DNA of 64,000 nt, from assembly GCA_951640165.1 (NCBI GenBank), contig OX621241.1, positions 13,769,001-13,833,000 of the forward strand. Reading direction: 5' to 3'. The stretch is from Pseudoips prasinana. Taxonomy: Eukaryota; Arthropoda; Insecta; Lepidoptera; Nolidae. Below the pieces are notes generated by a model that did not search any database, was not told the DNA's origin, and saw only the letters and a program-made list of their open reading frames with translations. This document shows, piece after piece, positions 1 to 10,860 of this stretch (position 1 is the first letter of the stretch; every line of letters starts with the position of its first letter). A program made the position numbers and the translations under genes.

Positions 1-119
1 GCAACTTGGCAAAGAAAAGAATTTCTCAAAAATTTTAGTTTGCGTAAATTGTTGGTGTCGATTTGTTGAATCAGTTTTGGATAACCTTTTTTTTATCAAC
101 AAATTATTCCCTGGATTGC

Positions 120-772
120 TTTATTTTTAACTAAAAGACCAAATACATTACATGCGTTTACTCCAAAAAAAAACAGATATTCATACAAACTTACATACCC
201 TATTTTACGCCCTAAGGGGTGGAATTCCCAAAAATCCTGAAATATATATTTTTAATTTTTAACTGAAATGCCTAATACCAATTTTCATGCGTTTAACTTA
301 AAAATTGACACATTTTTCATACAAACTTACACCCCCTATTTTACGCTCTTGGGGCTGGAATTTCCAAAAATGCTGAAATTAATATTTTTTATTTTTAACT
401 AAAAGGCCAAATACCAATTTTCATGCGTTTAACTTAAAAATTGACACATTTTCCATACAAACTTACATCCCCTATTTTTCGCCCTTGGGGGTGAAATTTC
501 CAAAAACCCTGAAATACATAATTTTTATTTTTAACTGGAATGCTAAATACCAATTTTTATGCCTTAAACTTCAAAAACGGCTAAGTTTCATACTAACTTA
601 GCGCCCCTGTTTTACCCCCTTAGGGGTTGAATTTCGAAAAATCCTTCCTTATTCCTTGTCTACATTATAAAGCAAACATTTGTGCAAAATTTTAGCTTTC
701 TAGGTCCAAGGGTTTGGGCTGGGCGTTGATGAGTCAGTCAGTCAGTCAGGACTTGTCTTTTTATTTATATAG
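120..772. repeat. 136-bp-period tandem array with unique tail
   Basis: The landmark CATACAAACTTAC recurs at 182, 318, 454 and (diverged) 589, giving periods of 136, 136 and 135 bp. Each unit carries a CCCTATTTTACGCCC...GGGG block followed by an AT-rich block. The array runs into a tail with GTCAGTCAGTCAGTCAGG near 730-751. The units differ at many positions, so the array is not recent. I recognise the general type as common in Lepidoptera, but not the family. Confidence 0.8.
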
Positions 773-779
773 ACAACGA

Positions 780-965
780 GCGCATTAGGGAAATAAATCC
801 ATGTGTCACGAGGTACTTAACGGACATATAATTTAAGGATAGAAAGTGCACCCAGACTCAGTACAACTATTTATGGGTCACACAAATAGTTGTCCTGCAA
901 GGGAATCGAACCCGGGACACGAAGTGGCGAGGGACTGTCTTAACCGCTGCGCCACACGTGCAGTC
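780..965 (-). mobile_element. tRNA-derived SINE, family 2 (head on minus strand)
   Basis: Read on the minus strand, the head begins GTGTGGCGCAGCGGTTAAGA, which matches a pol III A box. It is followed by a GGTTCGATTCC B box near 903-915. Related copies lie near 16340-16500 and, decayed, near 30490-30590 and 63170-63330. The body shares CAGACTCAG...ACAACTATTTATGGGTCA with them. It is a SINE and not a tRNA gene, because no acceptor stem forms and the body is long. Confidence 0.75.
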
Positions 966-1058
966 AATTTTTATATATTGGAAGCATAGTTATTACGAAC
1001 AATAGCTCATATTGTTCGTAATAACTAAGCTTCCAATATAGAAAAATTGACTGCACGT
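956..1058. repeat. long near-perfect hairpin
   Basis: Arms 956-1004 and 1010-1058 are each 49 bp. They match at 47 of 49 positions as inverted repeats around a 5-nt loop (GCTCA). The left arm begins inside the end of the SINE at 780-965. Confidence 0.9.
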
Positions 1059-1159
1059 ATGGTGTTCACTATTAATTTGTAAAATATATGTATAGCTTCT
1101 GGAAAACGGCTCTAATGATTTCGATAAAATCACTGATTGTTTTAATTTTGTTTTGTACT

Positions 1160-1370
1160 AACTTTTCGATTAAAATATGTATCTATTCCCATTGACTGGT
1201 CAATTATTACTTATGATTCTGTTAGTGCAAATTATTCATGCGACATATTACGTGGACGTATAGACGAAGGGATATGTACGTTTATATAATCATAATTGTA
1301 TTTGAGTTCCGGCTGAGAAAGAATAAAAGAGACATCCCCATACCGTGCCATACCTACGACCTCTGAGTTT
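1160..1370. repeat. interspersed repeat copy (paralogous to 2757-2910)
   Basis: AAAATATGTATCTATTCCCA and the following ~150 bp recur in direct orientation at 2757-2910. The shared part includes the ATTACGTGGACGTATAGACG block and the end CCCATACC.TGCC. This copy has an extra ~25 bp near 1210-1240. It lacks the downstream GC-richer half seen at 2910-3090. Confidence 0.7.
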
Positions 1371-1437
1371 ACCACTAGGATGATGAACTATCGATGTCAC
1401 ATTTAATTTTTTAATAAAAATTCTTCCATGAATGTAA

Positions 1438-2170
1438 GTACTATATTAGAAAAATATCATAGATGTACGATGTACGAACCTAGGAATCTATATTTAATGA
1501 AATATAGATTCCTAGGTTTTGTTGATGTGTTTGTTTACAATATGTACATACATATTAAAGATAAATGACATCCAAATACAGACCAACTAATCGTGCTCAT
1601 CACACAATATTTTGTACTTGTTATGATCGGATCTACGACCTCTGAGTTTACCACTAGGCCAACCCACCCGCAGACACTATTTGCGGGTGGCATGCGTAGG
1701 CATTCCCCCCGCCTAATAACAAAAAAAAAGAAACAAAAACAGGCCTTAGTCTTTATTAGAATTTTAGCTTCATTGTCGTTGGTATGCGCAGGTACTTATT
1801 CTAGTCTGTGAGCCTAAGCTCAACTTAGCACGAAACACTATGATGCGACTCTGTAAATAGCTATGGAGCTCCATTGCATCGAGCGCATCGCTTACGTCAT
1901 CAACTGAACTTATATTACACAAACTGACTTGTACCTTAAGTTATCAAAAACACCCATTAAATTTAATGAGAGTCTGTTACCAAATTATTGGTTGACTTTA
2001 AATACGGTAGTCGGGTTGAACATTTCAGGTATTTTGCCTGCTAAAATTATAAAGTAAGGAATAAAATGCAGAATTGAGAACCAAAAAGAAATATGATTTA
2101 TTCGACAAACATAATAAAAAGAGTGCGAATGTGGGTGTAGTTTTAGGTATAACATTAAAAAAAGGAAAAT
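1438..2170 (-). repeat. left copy of a ~700-800 bp inverted repeat
   Basis: The reverse complement of this stretch matches 5365-6180 over most of its length. Shared blocks include the GGCGGGGGGAATGCCTA region, the GTTTCGTGCTAAGTTGAGC region and ATTAAATTTAATGGGTG. A tRNA-like head (CCTAGTGGTAAACTCTGAGG on minus) lies near 1635-1665. At 1931-1934 this copy has a single GTAC, where the other copy carries a 133-bp MITE. The two copies may be independent insertions of one repeat. Confidence 0.8.
1477..1518. repeat. perfect 19-bp hairpin
   Basis: Arms 1477-1495 and 1500-1518 (AACCTAGGAATCTATATTT and its exact complement) surround the 4-nt loop AATG. Confidence 0.9.
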
Positions 2171-2389
2171 ATAATGAAGGTTCATCAAAGTAAGTGTACA
2201 CAAATGTTCCTAATGTGTGCCGAATAGGAAACAGCTCGGTTACAGTAAGTTGGTTTCACTTACTTGGTTTTTCTGGCTTTTTAAGTGCACGTAGACAATG
2301 ATTTCAGAACTGTAAATGTTGATAAAAAGTAAGTGACTCACAATCTCATTAATTCAGACCATTCTATGAAAGTTCAATAATATTATGTT

Positions 2390-2590
2390 ACTCCCACATT
2401 TTTATCATCATCATATCAGCCGAAAGACGTCCACTGCTGGACAAAGGCCTTCCCCAAGGATATCCACAATAGCCGGTGCTACGCTGCCTGCATCCAGCGG
2501 CTTCCCGCGACTCTGGCCACATCCTCGGTCCACCTTGTATGGGGCCTGCCCAAGCTGCATCTTCCGTGCCGTTATTTTTATCATATTTCT
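2390..2590. repeat. interspersed repeat with ACGTCCACTGCTGGACAAAG core
   Basis: The core CCGAAAGACGTCCACTGCTG followed by GACAAAGGCC is shared, with decay, by 7862-7960, 21805-21875 (reverse), 32890-32960 and 55385-55460. A reverse version closes the repeats at 3055-3100 and 30380-30430. This is a very common lepidopteran repeat motif. The parent element cannot be decided here. Confidence 0.7.
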
Positions 2591-2756
2591 TTGTAAATAA
2601 TATTTAAATCAGTAGGATCGATATGAATATGGATATATTTAAGTATTATCATTAACATATATTCGATTGGGTGTCCCAAATCGAATTCAATACTCTACTC
2701 TCTTATGACTTGTGTCTCTGTTTCCGTGTCCTATTGTCGCGTTCCGTGTCACATTT

Positions 2757-3105
2757 GATTAAAATATGTATCTATTCCCATTGATTGGTCAATTATTTAT
2801 GCGACATATTACGTGGACGTATAGACGAAGGGTTTACGGTTACGTTTATATAATCAGAATTGTATTTGAGTTCTGGCCCAGAAAGACTAAAAAAGCCATC
2901 CCCATACCATGCCGTGGGTGTCATAAAAGGCGACTAAGGGATACACCACACTGTCAGGTAACAGTGCCACCTGTGTACTAGCTACCACCTAAATGCGGTC
3001 GCCAACTAGCATTCATGGTTTGCCGTAGTCACTGCGCTTGGCAACGTTAGAAACAACTGGGAGAGGCCTATGTCCAGCAGTGGACGATATCAAGCTGATG
3101 ATTGT
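2757..3105. repeat. interspersed repeat, longer copy of the 1160-1370 family
   Basis: The first half duplicates 1160-1370. The second half (GTCATAAAAGGCGACTAAGG, CTAGCTACCACC, GGGAGAGGCCTATGTCCAGC) matches 30215-30430. It ends in GCTGATGATT, the usual end of this lepidopteran repeat. Confidence 0.7.
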
Positions 3106-3835
3106 GTGTATTTGAGTGACAAATATCATTAAATATAGAAAGAAGAAAGAAAGAAAAAAAATGTTTTTATTTTACGCATTGAAATTAAGTTTGTGTAAAT
3201 CTTATATTTACTTACTTACTACCATACAACTAAACGTGATTAAAGGACACATTATAAAAAAACAATTAACAAATATAGCTAACATATTATGTGATCAATT
3301 GGTAGGCAGCTCAGCACACTGTTACAGCAACTGTAACGCTAATTTTCAGATGCCTACCATGGTGAGTCGAAGATGTGCAATTCAGTTTATGCTTTTTCTT
3401 TACTTAAGAATAGATACAATAAATATACATAAAATATTTTTTTTTTCTCATACATGGCGTTTGCAACATTGAGATATCCGTGTTTGCCAGGAAGGTATTG
3501 CTTTACATTAGCATTTAAAGTAAAACTAAATCTTTAACTTTCAGTCGTTGATGAGCAAGTAAAAGTTTAGAAGTTATGCAAGGCAAATAGCAGTCTATTA
3601 TAATAAATAGCAAAGAATAATACTGCCTTTTATTTCTTATTTGCATGCTTGATGTACTCGTACCTACGTAGATATTATCGAAAGCCAATGAACCAATTTT
3701 CTATTCTTTGATACTTTCCGAAGTCACGTTTCTTAATAAAGGACGCGGAAACAGGCACACAAGTTATAAGAGAGTAGAGTTAATTGCACTAAAATTCGAT
3801 TTGGTGCATCCAACTATATGATAATACTTACATAA
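3106..3835. other. AT-rich stretch without recognisable gene
   Basis: A 118-codon open frame (3116-3472) exists here. It is rich in Lys, Ile and Tyr, its codon use follows the AT background, and no domain is visible. I do not treat it as a gene. A short hairpin GTTACAG-CAA-CTGTAAC lies near 3321-3338. Confidence 0.5.
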
Positions 3836-4333
3836 TTTTGGCGTGGTTGGCAAATGCTTGCTTTTCACGCCAGAGGAAGTGGGTTCGATTCCCACCCAGG
3901 GCAGATATTTGTGTGTATGAACATGCCTGTTTGTCCTGAATCTGGGTGTAATTATCTATATAAGTAAGTATGTACAAAAAAATATGAGCCGCCACGGGAC
4001 GCCTGGCAGATGTGAAACATCGACATTATTTTTTAAAATTAATATGCAGAAAAGAACATATTTTGATATGAACTAAATATGTCATAATGATAAAATAAAA
4101 TATTACGATTAATAATCGCACAGTCGATTGTTTTGTTTCACATCAAAAAAAAAAAAACGTGGCGAAGCGTCGCTCCCCCAGAAATCTTTTTTAGGTGCGG
4201 CTATAGATGTTTCACATCAAAAAAGTATTATAGGTAGTATATCAGTTATCTGGTTTCCATAGTACAAGCTGTGCTTAGTTTGGGATCAGATGGCCGTGTG
4301 TAAATAATGTCTCAGGATATTATTATTATTAAT
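3836..4333 (+). mobile_element. tRNA(Glu)-type SINE, family 1, interrupted by another repeat
   Basis: The head has the A box TGGCGTGGTTGG, an anticodon-like TTC in GCTTTTCACGCC, and the B box GGGTTCGATTCCC. The body reads CAGATATTTGTG... and the 3' end reads TTAGTTTGGGATCAGATGGC then (ATT)n. Compared with the copy at 9233, about 240 bp are inserted between ~3983 and ~4225. The insert contains GATGTGAAACATC near 4009 and GATGTTTCACATC near 4207 in opposite orientation. Confidence 0.8.
3983..4225. repeat. ~240-bp insertion inside a SINE, with inverted GATGTGAAACATC ends
   Basis: It interrupts the SINE body between GTATGTACAAAAAA and AGTATTATAGGTAGTATATC, which are adjacent in other copies. The inverted 13-mer near both ends and the A-runs at the junctions suggest a small non-autonomous element. 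No target duplication is certain because the junctions lie in poly(A). Confidence 0.5.
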
Positions 4334-4681
4334 ATCTATCTATGATAATACTCAAGTACTTAGTATCTGTATAATATCTATCTGTGCTCCGCGGTTATTC
4401 CGGTGTGTTATTCGGATCTATAAACTATATTATCTGCTACAAAGTTTCGTCAAATCCTATCGATAGTTTTTAAGTACGCGATAGAGTAACAACCATCCAT
4501 ACTCACAAACATTCGCATTTATAATATTTGTAGGATATCTCGCTCCCTACTGATTAAGAGACTATTAATAAATGGTCAAAATTATGAAGGAGTTTGGTAA
4601 AAATAAAGGAGTTATTAATACATAACATTACTCAAGCTTTCATATAATGACCTAGTAAATAATATTACTTTTAATCAACGA

Positions 4682-5002
4682 CTAGCTGTGTCCTGCGGTT
4701 TTACCCGCGTTTAATTTTATAAACTATCATAGCTCCTCTCCCGTAGGTGATAGCGTGATCATTTGTAGCCTATATGTTGACCCAACCTCTTAGTAATATT
4801 CATGCAAAATTTGAAGTAAATCCATGCAGTACTTTTAGATTTTAGCCCGGACATACATACAGACAAACAGACACACAAACAAAAATTCTAAAAACTATAT
4901 TCTGGTCTTCGATATCGATTTTAGATCAAGCCCCCATTATCCTTTAAAAAAAATATTAAATGTACAGTTTTGACTTTCTTACGATTTTATTATATGTATA
5001 GA
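4682..5002 (-). mobile_element. short non-autonomous Helitron, type B
   Basis: On the minus strand it begins TCTATACATATAATAAAATC and ends with the hairpin CGCGGGTAAAACCGC, then a short spacer and CAGCTAG. The flanks are A on the 5' side and T on the 3' side. These are the hallmarks of Helitron insertion between A and T. It has no coding capacity. Copies with the same ends lie at 7525-7836 and 60045-60373. Confidence 0.8.
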
Positions 5003-5364
5003 TTACAGTTTTTAACTCATAGTCTACACGTGCAGTACAAAAGCTGCCCTTATTGCCTCCGAGTTATATAGAAGTATAAAAAAACTAGTACTGTAGGTAG
5101 GTAGGTGTAACCAACATAACTGCAGCATAACCAAGCTGCTGCCTATTCGGCCCACATTAAAACACCTAGGGAGCAATTGTGAACTCTATCTACTAGTAGT
5201 GGAAAAGTATACACATACTCTGTCGAACCTTTTTCATTTTCCATTTTTCTTTTTCTTTTTGTATGTTAATAATATATTGATAATAGTTTATTTTTAATAT
5301 ATAACAGCATGGCAAACGAGTAAGCGTGTCACCTGATAGTAAGTAACCACCCATAGTGGACACC

Positions 5365-6180
5365 CGCATTCGCACTCTTTTTATAAATCATATTTCTTTT
5401 ACTTTCTGTATAAAGGTTCTCAATTCTGCATTTTATTCCTTACGTTATAATTTTAGCAAGCAAATTACCTGAAATATTTAACCCGACTACCGTATTTAAA
5501 GTCAATCAATAATTTTGGTAACGGACTCTCATTAAATTTAATGGGTGTTTTTGATAACTTAAGGTACAGACGCCAACACATCAAGCTATCCCAAACTGTC
5601 ATATATCTCCAATTGAAAGTGAACCTTATTCTTCTGTGATAAAGTTGAAAATCTATAAAAGAAATTTGACAGATTGGGGTAGCTGGATATGCTGGCGTCT
5701 GTACAAGTCAGTTTTGTGCAAGATAAGTTCAGTCGATGACGTAAGCGATGCGCGCGATGGAGCTCCGTAGCTATTTACAGAGTCGCATCATAGTGTTTCG
5801 TGCTAAGTTGAGCTAAGGCTCACAGACTAGATTAAGTACTTGCGCATACCAGCGACAATGAAGCTAAACTTCTAATAGACTAAGGTCTGTTTTTGTTTCT
5901 TTTTCTTTTATTAGGCGGGGGGAATGCCTATGCATGCCACCCGCAAATAGTGTCTGCGGTTGCGTTGGCCTAGTGGTAAACTCTGAGGTCGTAGTTTCGT
6001 TCCCAACAAGTACAAAATATTGTATGATGAGCACGATTAGTTGGTCTGTATGTGGATGTCGTTTGTCTATAATATGTATGTATTTATAAATACACACATC
6101 AACAAAATCTAAAAATCTATATTTCTTTAAATATATTCTAAAGATCTATGATATTTTTCTAATATAGTACATTATGGAAT
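5365..6180 (+). repeat. right copy of the ~700-800 bp inverted repeat, with MITE insertion
   Basis: This matches the reverse complement of 1438-2170. It includes a tRNA-like head (GGCCTAGTGGTAAACTCTGA near 5969) with a degenerate B box GTTTCGTTCCC. It is interrupted at 5564-5704 by the 133-bp GTAC MITE, which is absent from the left copy. That makes it an internal filled-site/empty-site comparison. Confidence 0.8.
5568..5700 (+). mobile_element. 133-bp MITE, GTAC target duplication, copy 1
   Basis: The ends are AGACGCCAACACATC and GATATGCTGGCGTCT, with inverted similarity over about 38 bp. GTAC is present at 5564-5567 and 5701-5704. The paralogous sequence at 1921-1945 has the same flanks with one GTAC and no insert, which defines both element and duplication. 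No ORF. Confidence 0.92.
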
Positions 6181-6760
6181 TTTTATTAAAAATAAAATGT
6201 GGCATCGATTGTTCATAATCAAAATTAAAATTGTTAATGTCTTGCTGCGTTATGAGTTATATTCTTTGCAAGTATTCGTAAAGTTGTTATTGCGTCGTTA
6301 AATTTATATATCTCTATAGGATTATACTCGTAAAATTAATTGACATCTCTTCTAAAAAATATATTAAAATATTTCTCCAGGCCTTAATTAAACAAAGCAG
6401 CTAAACAAGGCCTTGGAACTTGGAACTTGGAAATAAGTAGCATAATTTGCTTAGGAACAAATAAAGTTACGAAATAACTTTGTAGTTTTTTTTAAATTTT
6501 TAATTATTGGCAATGTTATATGTGTCACAAAAAGCAAATGCTGGAATCCAAATATTTTTTTAGCGTAAGAGGTATTCCTTAGAACATTTTATTTTACGAC
6601 AGACGAAATATTTTTCTTGCTATTTCGTAAATATAGCGTTTCTCCCTAAGCTCGTATGTAAAATATCACATTTAGATGATTTCTAATGGTTTTTCTCGGA
6701 ACACCGTTTCCGCCGAATTTTGTATGTTGACAATTACCCACAACGTACATATGTATGTAC

Positions 6761-6893
6761 AGATGCCAGCACATCCAGCTATCCCAATCTGTCAAATTTA
6801 TTTTATAGATTTTCAACTTTATCACTAAAGCATAAGGTTCACTTTAAATTGGGGAAATTTGACAGATTGGGGTAGCTTGATGTGCTGGCGTCT
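6761..6893 (-). mobile_element. 133-bp MITE, GTAC target duplication, copy 2
   Basis: Exactly 133 bp, with ends AGATGCCAGCACATC and GATGTGCTGGCGTCT. GTAC lies at 6757-6760 and 6894-6897. The interior is reversed relative to the other two copies: CTTTATCACTAAAGCATAAG here against the complementary order elsewhere. Confidence 0.9.
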
Positions 6894-6897
6894 GTAC

Positions 6898-7524
6898 ATC
6901 ATTATCTGCCGCGTTCAAGCTTTCTTCGTTTTCGTTTTGGAGGAGAAAATATATTGAGATAATCAAACTGTAAATAAACATAATAAAATTAAAATTTAAC
7001 AGTATTCCTATTAAAGTCAGAGTTAAGGCCTATTTTAAAAGTAGACTTTATTTAGTAGGTACATGCTTCATAAATTTTATAAGTAGTATTTAATTTACAT
7101 GTTCTCAAAACTACAATTTAACGTCATAGTTACCTTTTTGATGAGTTATATTGTGATCCGTTTATGTTTTATTTTATTTTTTTAGTCGGGACTAGTCCTC
7201 CCTCTTACCCACCACTGCAACTCCTGTAAGCCAGGATCAACAGTGGCACACAATGAAATGACACTGAGCGGTGAGGCTCAGGCATGTCTCGGGGAATCGC
7301 TTTAACTGTCTTGGATCCCGCAACGAATTTATATTGTTGTATTTTGAAATTCGATGGAAATTACGACAAAATAATAACGCGCAATGAAAACGCCCATCCG
7401 TCACAGGTCACAAACGACCGACCACTATTTTCTTATTAAATAATAATTATTTGCTTTCTAATTAAACCATTTTAATTCTACTTAACGTAACAAATTACGA
7501 AGTATTTTGCCACCATATTAATTA
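6898..7524. other. no gene; low-copy AT-rich DNA with one GC-richer block
   Basis: Near 7180-7325 a GC-richer block (CCACTGCAACTCCTGTAAGC ... ATGTCTCGGGGAATCGC) stands out from the AT-rich flanks. It has no open frame of note. It may be an old repeat, but I cannot name it. Confidence 0.4.
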
Positions 7525-7836
7525 CTAGCTGTGCCCCGCGGTTTTACCCGCCATAAACTTTATAAATTATCACAGCTCCTCCCCCGTAGGCGATAGCGTG
7601 ATAATATGTAGCCTATATGTTGACTCGAGTTCTTAGTAATATCATGCAAAATTTTAAGTAAATCCATGCAGTACTTTTTGAGTTTAGCCCCGACATACAT
7701 ACAGACAAACAGACAAAAATTCTAAAAACTATATGTTTGGCTTCGATGTCAATTGTAGATCACGCCCCAAGTATCCTTTTTAAAAAATATTCAATGTAAA
7801 GTTTTGACTTTCCTACGATTTTATTATATGTATAGA
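7525..7836 (-). mobile_element. short non-autonomous Helitron, type B, second copy
   Basis: On the minus strand it starts TCTATACATATAATAAAATC, and ends with a GCGGGTAAAACCGCGGGG hairpin then CACAGCTAG. It is preceded by A and followed by T. It is collinear with 4682-5002 apart from short deletions, such as the loss of a CACACAAACA block. Confidence 0.82.
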
Positions 7837-9232
7837 TTTCTATTGTTTTTCTTTTTTTTTATCATCTTAGGCGAATGACGACCACTGCTGGACAAAGGCC
7901 TCATTAAAATATTTGCCACAGTGGAGTAGTGTCCATTATTTGGAGGGATATGCCACTATCGCAAACCTTGGCATACGAGTTAACGATGTAACTTTTATTT
8001 ACATATACACGTACTAATACACTACAAAATTTCCTCTATATATTTATCTCTATAATATACAGACGACGAGGCTCCTAGGTAAAATTTTGCTACTGGCTAA
8101 GTTTGTTAAATCTATTATCTACGTTTACTTTTAGCTTAAACTATGTGTGAGAACCCTGGTACCCATAACACAAGTTAAATCTTATCATGGGTATTAGAAT
8201 TCAATACTATTATATCCTTTTTTGTTACTATTTAAAAGCTATAATTTATGGGTAAATTGTGCACTTTTTGTGGGAAATAAATTATTCTTAAATTCTTATT
8301 TACAGGTTTATATTTTGAATATAGAATAAAAGAGGTTCACATTCCGTTTATCAACTTTTAAAGCAAACTTAAAAGATTTTAAACCTTATCTTTATAGCTT
8401 TTAATCTTATTAGTTTGTATATATTTGGTGTATAGTTCATTAAATAAAGGATTAAAATGTGAGTTTAAGAGTTTTTCAAAAATAGTTTTGAATCATCATC
8501 ATAAATTACGTTTTTGAAACTTCCAATTCATTGAAAGAATATATCACTTTTTATTTTATTTACAAAGAATATTGACGTATGAAACGCCATGTATGTCACT
8601 TTTTTTTAGGTTTAGTAGTCTTATACTTCCGTGAAAAATACCTCCACTAAGATATCAGCCATTGCTCCCATCTCGATAGTCATCTACTAGTGCGGCGCTC
8701 TGTCACATTTACTGTGGCTCTGTTTAGCTTTTATTTAATTATTATCTCCTCAGTAGTTTTTATTATCTATATAAACTGCTATTCTATTGCTATTAATCTG
8801 AGTGGGAACAATAATGCTTAGGCCTGTCATTGTTCCAAATCGTTGAGTGATTGATGAAAGATGTTTACTTTCACTAAGTTGCATAAAATATTATTAATGT
8901 CTAGTATATTCTCGTACTTCTGCTCGTGTTTTGGTCCGCATTGACTTTCGAATAACGAAATATCCGTGAGAAATAAGATGCTTTAATCTGTCATGTGCGT
9001 TCTTTTGGTAATCCTACAAGGACCCGACGTATTTACTACATTAAAATTCTATGTGTTAATGCAGGTAATATGTACATACATGCTCTGACAGCAAAATTTT
9101 ATCGAAACCTGTTCAGACGTTTTGTATAATTGATTAATAAACATTGACGTCCATACAACTTTATAAAATTCGCAATCAGTTAATACAAAATCAATCAGTT
9201 CTTTTTTATTATTAATTCTTATAAATAGACGG
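7837..9232. other. no gene seen; AT-rich spacer with a fragment of the GTCCACTGCTGG repeat
   Basis: A decayed ACCACTGCTGGACAAAGGCC fragment lies at 7878-7960. The remainder to 9232 shows no open frame above 60 codons and no repeat I can assign. Confidence 0.45.
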
Positions 9233-9458
9233 GCCTGTTGGCGTGGTTGGCAAATGCTTGCTTTTCACGCCGAAGGTCGTGGGTTCGATTCCCACCCAGG
9301 ACAGATATTTGTGTGCATGAACATGTCTGTTCGTCCTGAGTCTGGGTGTAATTATCTATATAAGTATGTATTTACAAAAGAAAAGTAGTATATGTAGTAT
9401 ATCAGTCATTTGGTTTCCATAGTACACGCTCTGCTTAGTTTGGGATCAGGCACTACGC
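9233..9458 (+). mobile_element. tRNA(Glu)-type SINE, family 1, 3'-truncated
   Basis: The head TTGGCGTGGTTGGCAAATGC, the B box GGGTTCGATTCCC and the body to TTAGTTTGGGATCAG are present. The sequence then departs from the family at ~9451, so the final GATGGCCGTGTGTAAATAAT tail is missing. The head is 95% or more identical to the copies at 39424 and 60450 by eye. Confidence 0.85.
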
Positions 9459-10246
9459 ACCCAGGTTGGTTGATCCAAAAAAACGTTTTCTACATTCCTA
9501 CTTAACAAAATATATATGACCTGATAGCCCCAGTATATATTTATTTATTGTTCCATCAACCAGGCTACCAAGCTATGCTATCAGTGTTACCAAAAATATT
9601 AATCTTACCATCGTGCATCGATACGATAGTGTAGATAGGGTATAGGGGTAGTAGTAGACCCGGGTTTTCTAAAGTCCATTTAATAGGTCATGTCCATAGA
9701 GCATTTAAAATTCGTACCGCTTAAATACCTTATTACCTAGATAAACCTAAAACAGTATTTAGTTGGATATCTTAAATCTTGTATATACAAAAAAACACAG
9801 TTCCTTTTTATGTTACATCTATTAGTCGTGCACTCGTGCGTGACTAGCAACCAAAAATACCGTTTCTATTGCCTTATTATTTGCTTTTAAAAGCTCTAAA
9901 TGGATACTATAGCTGTCTTTAAACCAACAAACTGTCTTATTAGGACTGTGTAAGATATAGATTTCAGTTGCTTGCTATCTGTTACATTTCTGTGTGCTTC
10001 GGAGAGCACTTAAATTGAAGTTTCTTCGATCAAATGAGTTATATATTAGTCTTTGCGCACATACTTATACTCGTAGTAGATAAGTTTTGATTTAAGATTT
10101 AACCTAAACCGCGCTGCGATTACATTTAGATTTATTTTGTCTATATTCAAAGCAGAACAGCGACTTCCAGGCCAGCTAGTTTTAAATATTTTAAAATTAA
10201 GATCATAAGATGCGTTCAATTATTTATGCCTACCGCCAGTTTAGAT

Positions 10247-10582
10247 CTAAGCGTATCTGATCTGAAAAGAACTTGAAGATGATATTAAATAAAAAGCTGC
10301 AAAGCTTGGATCATAGGCGTCAGGTTGCAAGCTTATCGGTTTTCTATAGGCTGTTACACGGAGTGCGCTCAAGATCTCCATGAACTTATTTCTCCTTCCC
10401 TCTTTTTTCATCGGACTACCAGGCGTCGGGAGGGTCTTTACCGCTTTGTTGTTGACATCCCATAATGCCGTACGAAGAACTACACTTCCTCTTCCATCAT
10501 ACGCACGGCTAAGCAGTGCAACCTTCCCGAACGACGTGTTTCTAGACTCATAAAACATGGGTTTATTCAAGGCAATCCACAC
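10247..10582 (-). CDS. unassigned 111-codon open frame
   Basis: The frame has ordinary composition for its size, with Arg/Lys-rich segments (GRRNKFMEIL) and a Ser run near the C-terminus. I recognise no domain, signal peptide or membrane segment. No splice sites or neighbours support a gene, and the frame's 5' end overlaps a repeated ATCCACACATTAATTT motif. It may be a remnant of an element or chance. The base composition is somewhat less AT-rich than the flanks, which is the only reason to list it. Confidence 0.2.
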   Translation of the reverse strand: MWIALNKPMFYESRNTSFGKVALLSRAYDGRGSVVLRTALWDVNNKAVKTLPTPGSPMKKEGRRNKFMEILSALRVTAYRKPISLQPDAYDPSFAAFYLISSSSSFQIRYA

Positions 10583-10796
10583 ATTAATTTGGATATTTTT
10601 TTTATGCTGAATCTTCTTCTATTATTATTCATGGCTAGAGTGAACGGGTATATTATGGGTACGCGCGGTTCGACCACACCTTCACTTACCATCAGGTGAG
10701 ATCATGGTCAAGCTCAAACCCATTCAGCAACTCTTAGCTCATTAATTTGGATCCACACATTAATTTAGATTATTGAAATAATCAAAATTAATGTGT

Positions 10797-10860
<64 letters not shown>

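Noticed and set aside
120..660. CRISPR array
   Set aside because: The 136-bp period has no short exact repeat with unique spacers. It is a tandem repeat in eukaryotic DNA.
3116..3472. 118-codon open frame
   Set aside because: Lys/Tyr/Ile-rich translation of AT-rich DNA, no domain and no regulatory context.
9233..9310. tRNA-Glu gene
   Set aside because: A and B boxes and a TTC-like anticodon are present, but the acceptor stem does not pair. The same head recurs in several SINEs with long bodies.
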